DNA of 39,563 nucleotides from Blautia sp. AF19-10LB (lineage in GTDB: Bacteria; Bacillota; Clostridia; Lachnospirales; Lachnospiraceae). The notes beneath the pieces were generated by a model. That model worked only from the letters and a program-made list of their open reading frames with translations, searched no databases and was not told the origin of the DNA. The translations under genes were made by a program, and so were the position numbers. Position 1 is the first letter of the stretch, and the number at the start of each line of letters is the position of its first letter. Location of the stretch: positions 1 to 39,563 of the forward strand of contig NZ_QTWS01000020.1 of the NCBI RefSeq assembly GCF_003461245.1, given 5' to 3'. Below, piece after piece: positions 27,268 through 35,545 of the stretch.

Positions 27268-29127
27268 TCACTTCGAACATGTAGCAAAAAATCTATCATA
27301 CCAGATAAGGAATGTCAAAACTGTCCAGATTTTACGGCTGTTATCTGCCTTTTTCTCTTTGTGCTCTTTCAGAAGTAAAAGAAGCTTATCTGTATGAAAA
27401 AACTCTTCTGCTTCTTTCGAGGTAAATAACTCCTTTACCATCTGATACCAGTCATCCTGCCGCAGCCACACACGGATTGGAATTGGAAAACCAAGTTTCT
27501 TACGTTCATCGGTTTCCTGTGGAAGAAATTCTGAAACAGCTTTACGGAAAATATATTTGGTTGTACCCGCTGCAATCTTGGCTTCTTTCGGAAGCTTTGC
27601 TGCAAAGTCAAAAACTTCTTTATCCAGAAATGGTACCCTGACTTCCAATGAATGTGCCATGCTCATTTTATCTGCTTTCTGCAAAATATCGCCAGGAAGC
27701 CAGTATCTCAGATCTACAGACTGCATTTTTTCCATGTCTTGAAGTGATCCTCTGTTTTCTGACTCAAGTTCTTCAAAAAATGGTCTTAAATATTCCTGTG
27801 TGGAAGGTCCTGTTACTTTATTTTTCAAAATCTGCGCTTTCTCTTTTTCACGGTAAATATATGCATTTCCGATGAAACGTTCTTCCACTTTCATTCCTGC
27901 ACGGATAAGGAAATCTCGTCCCTTCACATCCGGCAGCTTTGCAGCCAGTTTTCCAATTACACGTCTGACACCAAATGGAATCCAGTCAATTTTTTTCAAT
28001 GATTCCGGTTCTCTGTAAATATTATATCCACCGAAAAGCTCGTCTGCTCCTTCTCCGGAAAGAACAACCTTGACATGACCTGCAGCCTCTTTTGAGAGAA
28101 AGTAGAGTGCAACGGCAGAAGCATCAGCAAGGGGCTCATCCATATGATACATAACATCTGGAAGGGCATCCCAGAATTCCTGCTTGGATATGATTTTCAC
28201 ATGGTGTTTCAAACCTGCTTTTTCTGCCACTTTGGCAGCTTTGTTTACTTCACTATATCGGTCTCCCTCATCGAATCCCACTGTAAATGCCTGATCTGCA
28301 CCAGAGAAAGAAGCCAGATAACCGGAATCCACTCCCCCGGATAAAAACGCGCCGACTTCCACATCACTTAACATATGGTGCTCCACTGAATCTTTTAAAT
28401 TCTCTGCAAGCTGATTCCGCAGCTGCTCCATATTCGTCTTACGGTCCCATTGGACTGGTGCAAGCTTTGTTTTGAAATAAGTCTTTATCTCATAGTTTCC
28501 GTTTTTATATAAAAGCATATGACCTGGCATAAGCTTATAAATCCCCCTGAAAAAAGTTTCTTCCAGAGGGGAATATTGAAATGACAAATACTGCTCCAGT
28601 GCCTTCTGATTTACTTTCCTTTCATAGCCTGGAAATGCAAGGATACTCTTAATTTCAGAAGCAAATACAAAGTGTCCATCTATTTCGGCATAGTACACAG
28701 GCTTAATTCCGAAGAAATCCCTTGCAAGCATCAAACTCTGCTCCTGTTCATTCCATACAGCAAACCCAAACATTCCCCTGAGCTTATTCAGTGCCTTCTC
28801 CCCATACAGCTGAATAGTATTTATCAGAACCTCCGTGTCAGAATGGGTACAGAAAGAAATGCCGAAAGCCTCAAGTTCTGCCCGCAGTTCCTTATAATCA
28901 TAGATTTCTCCATTAAAAACAATATGAAGGTTTCCGTCCGCACTTTCCATAGGCTGCTGCCCATCTTCTAAATCAATAATACTAAGTCTTCGAAAGCCCA
29001 GCGTAATCTTCTCCCTGCAAAAAGAGCCCTCACTATCCGGGCCCCTATGCTCAATGGCTTTCATCATCCTTTCAATTACTGTCTTCTGATCCTGTCTGTA
29101 ACCTGTAAATCCACAGATTCCGCACAT
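27268..29127 (-). CDS. asnB: asparagine synthase, glutamine-hydrolysing
   Basis: Converts aspartate, glutamine and ATP to asparagine, glutamate, AMP and PPi. Translation must start at ATG 29127, so that Cys becomes the N-terminal nucleophile (MCGICGF); GGAGGATAAA precedes it. A longer frame to 29196 would bury this Cys. The glutamine amidotransferase domain covers residues 2 to about 190, with the RGPDSEG and NGEIYDY loops. The synthetase domain has the PP-loop SGGVDS at 263-268. Length 619 aa is typical. It could also modify cell-wall or peptide carboxylates, as some AsnB-type enzymes do. It is driven by a promoter carrying three operator-like dyads, and a fragment of a second copy lies at 19.4 kb. 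Confidence 0.92.
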   Translation of the reverse strand: MCGICGFTGYRQDQKTVIERMMKAIEHRGPDSEGSFCREKITLGFRRLSIIDLEDGQQPMESADGNLHIVFNGEIYDYKELRAELEAFGISFCTHSDTEVLINTIQLYGEKALNKLRGMFGFAVWNEQEQSLMLARDFFGIKPVYYAEIDGHFVFASEIKSILAFPGYERKVNQKALEQYLSFQYSPLEETFFRGIYKLMPGHMLLYKNGNYEIKTYFKTKLAPVQWDRKTNMEQLRNQLAENLKDSVEHHMLSDVEVGAFLSGGVDSGYLASFSGADQAFTVGFDEGDRYSEVNKAAKVAEKAGLKHHVKIISKQEFWDALPDVMYHMDEPLADASAVALYFLSKEAAGHVKVVLSGEGADELFGGYNIYREPESLKKIDWIPFGVRRVIGKLAAKLPDVKGRDFLIRAGMKVEERFIGNAYIYREKEKAQILKNKVTGPSTQEYLRPFFEELESENRGSLQDMEKMQSVDLRYWLPGDILQKADKMSMAHSLEVRVPFLDKEVFDFAAKLPKEAKIAAGTTKYIFRKAVSEFLPQETDERKKLGFPIPIRVWLRQDDWYQMVKELFTSKEAEEFFHTDKLLLLLKEHKEKKADNSRKIWTVLTFLIWYDRFFATCSK

Positions 29128-29258
29128 TTTATCCTCCGTATCTATTTGATGTAGTTTATACGCTGCAGCAACTTTTTTATCACAAGTGAATCCCACATGG
29201 TCACATCGTAATCATAATGGTCTGTGAGTCTGCGCCTCAGCTTGTGTTCTCCCTTTTT

Positions 29259-29337
29259 TTTCTACTTTTGTAGAAATCATCTCTAATTTTACATCTGTAG
29301 AATTAGAAAGTCAATCCCATTTTCTACAATTGCAGAA
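29259..29337 (-). promoter_or_regulatory. asnB promoter with three operator-like dyads
   Basis: Minus-strand TTGACT (29314-29309), 17-bp spacer and TAAAAT (29291-29286) make a good promoter. Three dyads surround it: TCTACTTTTGTAGA (29261-29274), a 26-bp near-perfect dyad centred on TACATCTGTA (29282-29307, inside the spacer and over the -10), and TTCTACAATTGCAGAA (29322-29337, just upstream of the -35). Their core fits TACANNTGTA, the BlaI/MecI/CopY operator pattern. No such repressor gene is in the window. Confidence 0.7.
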
Positions 29338-29507
29338 TCTATGTCATATATTTGATTACCCGTCATGACATACCCCAATGACTCAGATCTCACAGATTTT
29401 CAAACGGTATGAATGCCTCACTGCTGATAAAATGAAAAGCCGGAAAAACGGTCTTTTGTTACAGAGTCATTTTTCCGACTGTACGGTTGCCTATATTTAA
29501 TGAATCT
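29338..29507. other. intergenic region with weak hairpin
   Basis: No gene is seen. An 8-bp stem CGGAAAAA (29441-29448) / TTTTTCCG (29470-29477) could be the terminator of the lost sugar transporter operon whose last codons lie just upstream on the minus strand. Confidence 0.35.
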
Positions 29508-29590
29508 TTACCCTTTCACTGCACCTGCCATTACACCGCCGATAATATGCTTCTGCATTACAAGTATGTGCAGATACGCACATGCATGCG
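29508..29590 (-). pseudogene. C-terminal scrap of a sugar ABC transporter permease (MalG type)
   Basis: On the minus strand the last codons before TAA (29510-29508) read AYLHILVMQKHIIGGVMAG then AVKG. A final helix, QK, and a GAVKG-stop ending are characteristic of CUT1 MalG-type permeases. Nothing upstream of about 27 codons is recognisable. It is a deletion remnant of a carbohydrate ABC transporter operon. Confidence 0.65.
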
Positions 29591-29680
29591 CTTTCATCTC
29601 GGTAATTGAATTGCCGAGGATTCTCACTTATTGTTCTAAGCAACTATACATAACCGCCCCTCATCAGTTTTTATACATAA

Positions 29681-29712
29681 AAAGCGGTGGGAAATAATTT
29701 TCCTGCCGCTTT
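29681..29712 (-). terminator. terminator after fucosidase copy 3
   Basis: AAAGCGGTGGGAAA / TTTCCTGCCGCTTT, 14-bp stem with two mismatches and a 4-nt loop, beginning 10 bp past the stop codon. Confidence 0.8.
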
Positions 29713-29722
29713 AAATCTCAGA

Positions 29723-30748
29723 TTAATCATATTTCGCTACATTTCGTAAAATTCTCCTGCATTCTGCCGGGATTCTCCCGAGTCCATCAGGTCCTACATT
29801 CAGCAAATAATTAATTCCCAGATGATTTAATTTTTGTTTTATATCTGCAATCTCTCTTGCAGATTTCCAATTTTGATCCCATGCACAATATCCCCAACTG
29901 TTATTCACAGTTGCCGCAGTCTCATACAGGCCATAAGGTGATGGCTTGAATCCGTCAAATGCATTCATCATACTTTCTTTCAGTTCCTCATCATCTGGTA
30001 TGGATTCCGGTACTTCATTGTCTCCCAGTGATACATAATCATATGCTCCATTGCCAAGCCTTGAATTGATCAGACAATCTGGCTGATATTTTTTTACCAA
30101 ATCAAAAATCGCCCGACTATGCTTCTCTTCCAATGTTATCGGAACATCAAACCAAATCAGGCTCAATTCCCCATAATTTCTCAGAAGTTCTTCGATTTGA
30201 GGATAAATCTTATTGCGAAAGCACACATCATAATCTTTTTTATCATTATCCGGAAAATCCCAGTCATTGCACCATACTGTTCCCTCACACGGAATGTGTC
30301 CGGATAAATATCCTCCACCATTCTTATCATGCCAGTCCAGATCCTGGGAATAATATAATCCAAACTTTAACCCGTTTTTGTAGCAGGCTTCTGCAAGTTC
30401 TCCTAAAACATCGCGTTTGAACGGTGTCGCATCCACCACATTGAATTTATCCACCTTAGAATGGTACATGGCAAAGCCTTCATGGTGTTTGCTTGTAAAC
30501 ACAAGATATTTCATTCCGCAATCTTTTGCAAATTTTACAATTTCATCCGCATTAAAATAGACAGGATTGAATGCCGTTGCCAGTTTGTCATATTCACTTA
30601 TCGGAATTCTGCATCTTGTCTGAATCCATTCAGCGTAATTTCCACATTTCTGGTCTTTCCACTCTCCGGTCAGAAGTGAATACAGGCCCCAATGAATCAT
30701 CATTCCATATCCGGCTTCTTTAAACCATTTTCTCGTATCTGTGCTCAT
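29723..30748 (-). CDS. alpha-L-fucosidase, GH29 (copy 3, catalytic domain only)
   Basis: Cytoplasmic fucosidase of 341 aa consisting of little more than the catalytic barrel. Family marks are GMMIHWGLYS near the N-terminus, FTSKHHEGFAMY (H88-H89), and nucleophile D201 in LSLIWFDVP. It lacks the C-terminal beta domain of copies 1 and 2 and shares only distant similarity with them, so its substrate linkage probably differs. No signal peptide. The preceding gene ends in a strong terminator and TATAAT lies about 40 bp upstream of its start, so it is likely a separate transcript. Full-length for its subgroup; no sign of decay. Confidence 0.9.
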   Translation of the reverse strand: MSTDTRKWFKEAGYGMMIHWGLYSLLTGEWKDQKCGNYAEWIQTRCRIPISEYDKLATAFNPVYFNADEIVKFAKDCGMKYLVFTSKHHEGFAMYHSKVDKFNVVDATPFKRDVLGELAEACYKNGLKFGLYYSQDLDWHDKNGGGYLSGHIPCEGTVWCNDWDFPDNDKKDYDVCFRNKIYPQIEELLRNYGELSLIWFDVPITLEEKHSRAIFDLVKKYQPDCLINSRLGNGAYDYVSLGDNEVPESIPDDEELKESMMNAFDGFKPSPYGLYETAATVNNSWGYCAWDQNWKSAREIADIKQKLNHLGINYLLNVGPDGLGRIPAECRRILRNVAKYD

Positions 30749-30887
30749 ACTGATCGATTTCCCTTCATTTGTGTTTTCATTATATCAGAAAGTTCACGAT
30801 TCCAACATTCCATAACTTTTACATTATATTAGATATTTTTACTTTCAGAGATGCTATTTGCAAGATTGCCATAATCTGCCAAAAATT

Positions 30888-30935
30888 TACGCGTTCTATT
30901 CGTCACCGCAGATAACAGTGAGAACACAACGCGTA
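30888..30935 (-). terminator. terminator after fucosidase copy 2
   Basis: TACGCGTT...TTC..CAC pairs with GTGAGAACACAACGCGTA over about 20 bp with a few mismatches; on the minus strand it is followed by AATTTTTGG. A further perfect palindrome, TTTTCAGCTGAAAA, lies at 30937-30950 between stop codon and stem. Confidence 0.7.
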
Positions 30936-30963
30936 GTTTTCAGCTGAAAATATCAGTTCCTGA

Positions 30964-32397
30964 TCAATATACTCCCACGAAAGACATTACTGGTGCTACT
31001 CTGGAGTCTTCGATCACGATTGCCAGAAAATCTGTCTGGATTCCTTTAAGATCAATGATCTTTTTATATCCAATGGTAGTTCCATTATAGCATTCTTTCA
31101 TAGATTCATTTTCTTCATAGCAGACTTTGAACTTTTCTACTCTCTGGCTGAATGGAATGGCCTCCTTCAGTACCAGATAATTAAGTTTCTTTTTCTCGAT
31201 CCAGTTAATCTTGATCATGAGCTTATTTGTTCCCACTTCGTTCATAAAATAAGTCTCATAATCATCATTTCTTAATACTGTAGGTTCTTTCTCCCAGCAA
31301 TCCAGTGGCGGGATAGATGTGATACCTGCTTCATCAACCAGATTATATTTAAAGGTATTCTCAATAAACTCGCCCAACTGTTTCAGATTTGCAGCATCTG
31401 TTTCATGGATACGGCCATTTTTCATCGGAGGAAGATTTAATAATAATGTGGTATTTCCCCCTACGGATTTTAAGTAAATGTCTTTCAGATTCTCAAAGGA
31501 GCGGACCTGGTCATCTTCTTCCTCATGATAGAACCAGCCTGGACGGATAGAAACATCCGTCTCTGCAGGGTACCATGCAAGCTCTTTTTCATTTGCAAGG
31601 CGTTCCCTGCTTCCAAGGTCTGTCTGGGTCTCGTCCAACGGCCGGTTCCGGAATTCTTCATTATCTTCCTGCTGGCTTAACGCTGCTGTGATCGCCGGAT
31701 CAGTCATATCCTTTGCAACAACGCTCCATTCACTCGGTCTTACTTCCCCGGCCTCGTTTCCACACCATCTGATGTCCGGGCCTGAAATAGAAATCACCGC
31801 ATTTGGCTGCAGTTCACGCATCACTTTATAATATCTCTGCCAGTCGTATTTCTGGACCTTTCCATTTGGTCCCTCACCACATGCACCGTCCAGCCAGATC
31901 ACAAAGATATCACCATATTCTGTCAGCAACTCTGTCAGCTGGTTCAGATAGTAATCGTCATACTCTTTTCCCTTTCCATAGCTGCTGTTGTTTCTGTCCC
32001 AGGGTGAAAGATAAACACCAAATTTAAGGCCAAACTCCCGGCATGCTTCGGCTGTTTCTCTGACAATATCCCCTTTTCCGTTTTTGTACGGGGAGTTTTT
32101 GATACTATGCTCGGTGTATTTGGATGGCCACAGGCAAAATCCGTCATGATGTTTGCATGTGAGGATCAGGCCCTTCATCCCGCCCTCTGCTGCTGTTTTT
32201 GCCCACTGGCGTGCGTCCAGCTCTGTCGGATTAAAAATGGATTCCGGTTCTGTTCCATCCCCCCATTCGCTTCCGGTAAAAGTATTTACAGTGAAATGAA
32301 TGAAACAGAAAAATTCCATGTTTTCATATGCGATCTGTCTTGCTGATGGTACCGCTTTAACTAATCTTTTATCTTCTTTCAAACCATTATAGTTCAT
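30964..32397 (-). CDS. alpha-L-fucosidase, GH29 (copy 2)
   Basis: Same enzyme class and length (477 aa) as the copy at 3.4-4.8 kb: H83-H84 in LTCKHHDGFCLW and nucleophile D170 in VIWLDGACG. Residues 17-346 differ from copy 1 at one position only (V201 for I), while residues 1-16 and the C-terminal beta domain are clearly diverged (for instance YNLVDEAGITSIPPLDCWEK). No signal peptide. ATG 32397 has AAGGGG upstream. It lies 59 bp downstream of the symporter gene and is probably co-transcribed, linking uptake and defucosylation. The differing C-terminal domain may shift accessory sugar contacts rather than catalysis (inference). Confidence 0.93.
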   Translation of the reverse strand: MNYNGLKEDKRLVKAVPSARQIAYENMEFFCFIHFTVNTFTGSEWGDGTEPESIFNPTELDARQWAKTAAEGGMKGLILTCKHHDGFCLWPSKYTEHSIKNSPYKNGKGDIVRETAEACREFGLKFGVYLSPWDRNNSSYGKGKEYDDYYLNQLTELLTEYGDIFVIWLDGACGEGPNGKVQKYDWQRYYKVMRELQPNAVISISGPDIRWCGNEAGEVRPSEWSVVAKDMTDPAITAALSQQEDNEEFRNRPLDETQTDLGSRERLANEKELAWYPAETDVSIRPGWFYHEEEDDQVRSFENLKDIYLKSVGGNTTLLLNLPPMKNGRIHETDAANLKQLGEFIENTFKYNLVDEAGITSIPPLDCWEKEPTVLRNDDYETYFMNEVGTNKLMIKINWIEKKKLNYLVLKEAIPFSQRVEKFKVCYEENESMKECYNGTTIGYKKIIDLKGIQTDFLAIVIEDSRVAPVMSFVGVY

Positions 32398-32456
32398 ATC
32401 GAATTCCCCTTTTTATTTTTATCGTTTCCTCTCTTTAGAAAAACGGTAATTCCATT

Positions 32457-33824
32457 TTAACCTTTTAATCTTCTGCTTTTCAGTTCTTCATTTGCTTTTT
32501 CTACATTCATTTTTGTCATGATGAACGTGATAATTAAAGCAAGGATTACAGGGAACCACAGATACATGAAATGTAACATATTCAGGCAGGATGCAGACTG
32601 GGTAACAACTTCACCATTGAATCCACTTGCAGCTAAAAGCCATCCTGTCAGTGCAGTACCAATTCCACCACCAAGCTTGGTTCCGAAAGATGTACAGGAA
32701 TACATGGTTCCATCAATTCTTTTGCCTTTTGTAAGGTAAGTATATTCAGAACAGTTTGCCACAACTGCTCCCATATCTCCCTGCCATGGTCCCTGCCCGA
32801 ATGAGGATACAGCAGTAAAGAGAATCATAAGAGGTACACTGTGCATATAAGCTGCAACAACAACAAGTGCTCTTCCGACAGTTGCAATTGCATAACCTAC
32901 AATATTCAGTTTGTAAAGTCCTTTCCATTTTGCTACCAGGGTAGGTGTTATGATCAGTGCAATGATCAGTGGAATATTGATCGCCCAAGAAAATACAGCA
33001 TAAAGATCTTCATTAAGAAGGACATATGTCATATAGTAAATACCCATGTTCAGCATGGCAGAGTATGTCTGCTGTACAATATATGTTACGGAAATCATAA
33101 TGTAATATTTGTTAGAAAACAGAAGTTTTGCTGCCTCTACAAGACCATATTTCTCTATCTCGTCATCAACAACCCCATCACCATTCAGTTCCTCTTCCGG
33201 AAGCTCTTTTACAGAGAAAACAGAGATGGTATTTACAATGACACCTACAATCGCAAACACAATTGCAACTACTTTCCAGGCGTATGCCCCGCCTCCAAGG
33301 ATCTGTACAAACTTAACTGTCACTGACTGAATAATAAGGACAGTTGAAAAGGCAAAGATGAATCTCCAGGATCCCATCTCAACTCGTTCCTTACTGTTCT
33401 TGGTTACTAATGCTACAAGTGCCGCATAGGCAATATTGTTTGCAGTAAAGAATACGGCATTTAAAAGGGTGTATGCAATAAAGAACCATGCATACTGTGC
33501 AAATTTTCCCATGTTAGTCGGAATAGCAAAGTTTGCTACCAGGGTTACCGCACAGCCAATGTATGCGTAAAGCATCCAGGGTCTTGCTTTTCCAAGACGG
33601 CTCTTTGTTTTATCGATCATAGCTCCAAAAAAGATATCCGTTACACCGTCAAACAGTTTGGATACTGCAATAAGTGTTCCGACGATACCTGCATTCAGAC
33701 CAACTATATTGGTCAGATAGATCATGATAAAGGATGACAGAAATGAATATACCACATTTCCAGCCATGTCTCCTGAACCATATCCAACTTTGTTATACCA
33801 TTTCAAGTACTTCTTTTCTTCCAT
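32457..33824 (-). CDS. GPH-family glycoside:cation symporter (MFS, MelB type)
   Basis: Twelve-helix sugar symporter of 455 aa. The N-terminal KVGYGSGDMAGNVVYSFLSS and the helix 2-3 loop DIFFGAMIDKTKSRLGKARP are diagnostic of the GPH (MelB/XynB) group. The frame runs on to an ATG at 33941, but those extra 39 residues are highly charged and unlike the family; ATG 33824, with AAGGG upstream, gives the usual start. First gene of an operon with fucosidase copy 2, so the cargo is probably a small fucosylated glycan. Its promoter shares a 19-bp element with the GH2 promoter 26 kb away. Confidence 0.92.
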   Translation of the reverse strand: MEEKKYLKWYNKVGYGSGDMAGNVVYSFLSSFIMIYLTNIVGLNAGIVGTLIAVSKLFDGVTDIFFGAMIDKTKSRLGKARPWMLYAYIGCAVTLVANFAIPTNMGKFAQYAWFFIAYTLLNAVFFTANNIAYAALVALVTKNSKERVEMGSWRFIFAFSTVLIIQSVTVKFVQILGGGAYAWKVVAIVFAIVGVIVNTISVFSVKELPEEELNGDGVVDDEIEKYGLVEAAKLLFSNKYYIMISVTYIVQQTYSAMLNMGIYYMTYVLLNEDLYAVFSWAINIPLIIALIITPTLVAKWKGLYKLNIVGYAIATVGRALVVVAAYMHSVPLMILFTAVSSFGQGPWQGDMGAVVANCSEYTYLTKGKRIDGTMYSCTSFGTKLGGGIGTALTGWLLAASGFNGEVVTQSASCLNMLHFMYLWFPVILALIITFIMTKMNVEKANEELKSRRLKG

Positions 33825-33977
33825 TTTTCCCTTCGCTTTCTCCTGGTTTCTCCAGGTTGTTTTCATGCGTTTAAACCTGTGAGATATCTGATGGCTTTCT
33901 GCTTCTGTCTCCCTGCTTCTGTCTCTTCCTCTTGTTCTCACATCTGCTATTTCCTACGCATCTCTTGTTCGATGAAA

Positions 33978-34037
33978 ATTATATCCTTTTCTCTGTTAAA
34001 TTCATATAAACAGATTTTGACAAAACATGCACAAAAT
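33978..34037 (-). promoter_or_regulatory. symporter promoter with the shared 19-bp element
   Basis: Minus-strand TATAAT (33983-33978) with no clear -35. The 19-mer GACAAAACATGCACAAAAT (plus sense, 34019-34037) lies exactly 35 bp upstream, the same sequence and spacing as before GH2. A TGTTTAT block between the two elements is also at the same distance in both promoters. Confidence 0.65.
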
Positions 34038-34091
34038 TTTTCAATTTATAAAATTCTCATAAAGCTTCAGGCCCGTTTTTTTTTGCCAATG

Positions 34092-34141
34092 TTACAATTG
34101 CATAATTTTTATGTGTAATTTTTGTATATTATTACAATTGC
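34092..34141. repeat. direct repeat TTACAATTGC upstream of the symporter
   Basis: TTACAATTGC occurs at 34092-34101 and 34132-34141, a 40-bp step. The first copy sits in AATTGCATAATT (34096-34107), which differs by one base from AATTGCACAATT (8121-8132) in the leader of the first AraC gene. They may be further sites for the same regulator. Confidence 0.4.
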
Positions 34142-34204
34142 TTTTTTGGATATCTTTTTTTAGGACCTTTTTTTAGATTTTCCGTATTTCTGTATAGGTA
34201 TAAA

Positions 34205-34262
34205 AAAACTATCCTGTAAAAATACAGAATATAAAAACCTTGTATTTGTTCAGGATAGTTTT
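34205..34262 (-). terminator. terminator after the second araC gene
   Basis: AAAACTATCCTG / CAGGATAGTTTT, a perfect 12-bp outer stem, with an inner AAATACA / TGTATTT pairing. It starts 2 bp after the stop codon. Confidence 0.8.
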
Positions 34263-34264
34263 AT

Positions 34265-35098
34265 TCACAATTCCTCCATTTCCTGTGTCTGTAAAATGTA
34301 TTTTTCTTTATAAAGAGTACGATACTCTCTGGGCGTCATCCTGTACCGTTCCCGAAATACCCTGTTAAATGTCCTCTGGCTGTCAAAGCCAGCATCCAGA
34401 CATATATCCGTGATGCTTTTATCTGTACACTCCAGATGTACACAGACATAATTGAGCCTCTGCTCATTAAGATACTGGTTAAAATTCCTGTGGAAAGTCC
34501 CTGAGAACACCCGCGAAAGTGTAAATTTGCTTATCCCCAGATCTTTTGCCATGGATTCCAGCGAGACTGGTTCCTTAAAATGTTTTGCAATATAAGATAC
34601 TGTCTGATAGATAATATCACTGCTCTCCACACTGCTCTTTTCCGCCAGTCTGTAACAGGGGATGCTCCTTGCAAGCAGAATCTGTACATACGCCTGTTCA
34701 ACAACAGGGTTCTTATCTTTTCTTTTTTTATTATCATAAAGACATTTAACTGCATTCCGGATATCCGGGTGTAAATTCTTCGATGTGATTACTGGATTAT
34801 CCGGGCATGATTTCTGTATTGTATCTGCAAACTGTCCTGTCAGCGTCATCCCTGCCCACAGATACCAGGCTCTGTTTATCCCTGGAGAAAACACCTGATA
34901 ATGGTGGATCACATCCGGAAAGATTACTGCAAAATCCCCCTTATCCATATGATACAGTTCCTGCCCCATCCCAAGCTCCAGGGTTCCTTCTGTAATATAT
35001 ATAAATTCTATGGAGTTATGAAGGTGTGGGGAAGCATGTCTGGACGTTTTACTTCTAAAATGAAGGTTTTCTTTTTTCTCCTCATATACAGGAAACAT
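34265..35098 (-). CDS. AraC-family regulator with cupin sensor domain (second)
   Basis: Transcription factor of 277 aa. The N-terminal cupin with SRHASPHLHNSIEFIYITEG and MDKGDFAVIFPDVIHHYQ binds the inducer; two helix-turn-helix motifs fill the last 100 residues (GFDSQRTFNRVFRERYRMTP). ATG 35098 has AGGAG upstream. It precedes the symporter operon on the same strand but is separated by a terminator, and it is divergent from the 23-residue peptide gene at 35214. A role in controlling the symporter and fucosidases is likely from position; it is only distantly similar to the AraC protein at 8.2 kb. Confidence 0.88.
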   Translation of the reverse strand: MFPVYEEKKENLHFRSKTSRHASPHLHNSIEFIYITEGTLELGMGQELYHMDKGDFAVIFPDVIHHYQVFSPGINRAWYLWAGMTLTGQFADTIQKSCPDNPVITSKNLHPDIRNAVKCLYDNKKRKDKNPVVEQAYVQILLARSIPCYRLAEKSSVESSDIIYQTVSYIAKHFKEPVSLESMAKDLGISKFTLSRVFSGTFHRNFNQYLNEQRLNYVCVHLECTDKSITDICLDAGFDSQRTFNRVFRERYRMTPREYRTLYKEKYILQTQEMEEL

Positions 35099-35213
35099 TT
35101 ACTCTATCTCCTTTTTTTGCAAGATTTGTCTGTTTTTTCTTTCTATTTGGCATGAACTCCCGGTTAACCTGCTTTATAATACAGCCATAAGATAAAGAAA
35201 GGAGGAACAGACA

Positions 35214-35285
35214 ATGAAAAGATTTAAAGCTTATATCGAATATGTAATGAATTTTTATGCCAACTATTACAGATTTTACCGGTAA
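35214..35285 (+). CDS. 23-residue aromatic/basic peptide (unrecognised)
   Basis: A short frame with unusually good signals: AAAGGAGG then 8 nt then ATG, 23 codons and TAA. The product begins MKRFKAYIEYVMNFYANYY and ends RFYR: ten aromatic residues, five Lys/Arg, no Cys, likely an amphipathic helix. TATAAT (35175-35180) lies just upstream and a strong terminator at 35443-35490 downstream, defining a transcript of about 300 nt. It shares its upstream region with the divergent AraC gene. I do not recognise the family. It could be a membrane-active or regulatory peptide, a leader peptide, or an RNA gene carrying a small frame. Confidence 0.6.
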   Translation: MKRFKAYIEYVMNFYANYYRFYR

Positions 35286-35442
35286 GTGCAAAATATGGCT
35301 TCCGGATATAACCCGGAACCTGTATTTGCAGTTTATGCAGACCTTGTAATCAATAATTTCAGTATACGCTAGAATCCGTTTCCTGTACATGAACAGGATG
35401 CGTTAATATATAAACAAAATTTTACAGTTGGCAGACTTAGCC
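35286..35442 (+). other. structured 3' region of the small-peptide transcript
   Basis: No further gene is seen. Two short hairpins can form: TTCCGG-ATATAAC-CCGGAA (about 35299-35317) and TCCTGT-ACATGA-ACAGGA (about 35382-35399). They lie between the peptide stop and the terminator, so they may be parts of a structured RNA. Confidence 0.4.
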
Positions 35443-35490
35443 AAAAAGAGCCGATATCAGTCTTGCAAAGACCTTGTATCGGTTCTTTTT
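35443..35490. terminator. strong bidirectional terminator
   Basis: AAAAAGAGCCGATA (35443-35456) / TATCGGTTCTTTTT (35477-35490), 14-bp stem with a single G-T position. It can end the small-peptide transcript (+) and the anti-sigma operon (-). Confidence 0.85.
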
Positions 35491-35545
35491 GTATTTTCTC
35501 ATTATCTAATTATGGGAGGATTTTTCTGTATCACCGAAAAAACTA

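Noticed and set aside
29128..29196. N-terminal extension of asparagine synthase
   Set aside because: It would bury the catalytic N-terminal Cys, and the GGAGG site is placed for the MCGI start.
29128..29280. possible T-box or amino-acid riboswitch in the asnB leader
   Set aside because: The leader of about 150 nt lacks the T-box AGGGUGGNACCGCG-type motif and has no terminator/antiterminator pair that I could find.
32841..33326. 161-codon plus-strand frame rich in Cys and Asn
   Set aside because: Antisense to the symporter's membrane helices; the composition follows from the hydrophobic codons on the other strand.
33825..33941. N-terminal extension of the symporter (39 residues, Arg/Glu rich)
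   Set aside because: The GPH family starts near the internal Met, which has its own AAGGG site, and the extension is unlike a membrane-protein N-terminus.
34132..34141. possible CRISPR-like short repeats upstream of the symporter
   Set aside because: Only two 10-bp copies 40 bp apart with no regular array; better explained as regulator sites or chance in A/T-rich DNA.
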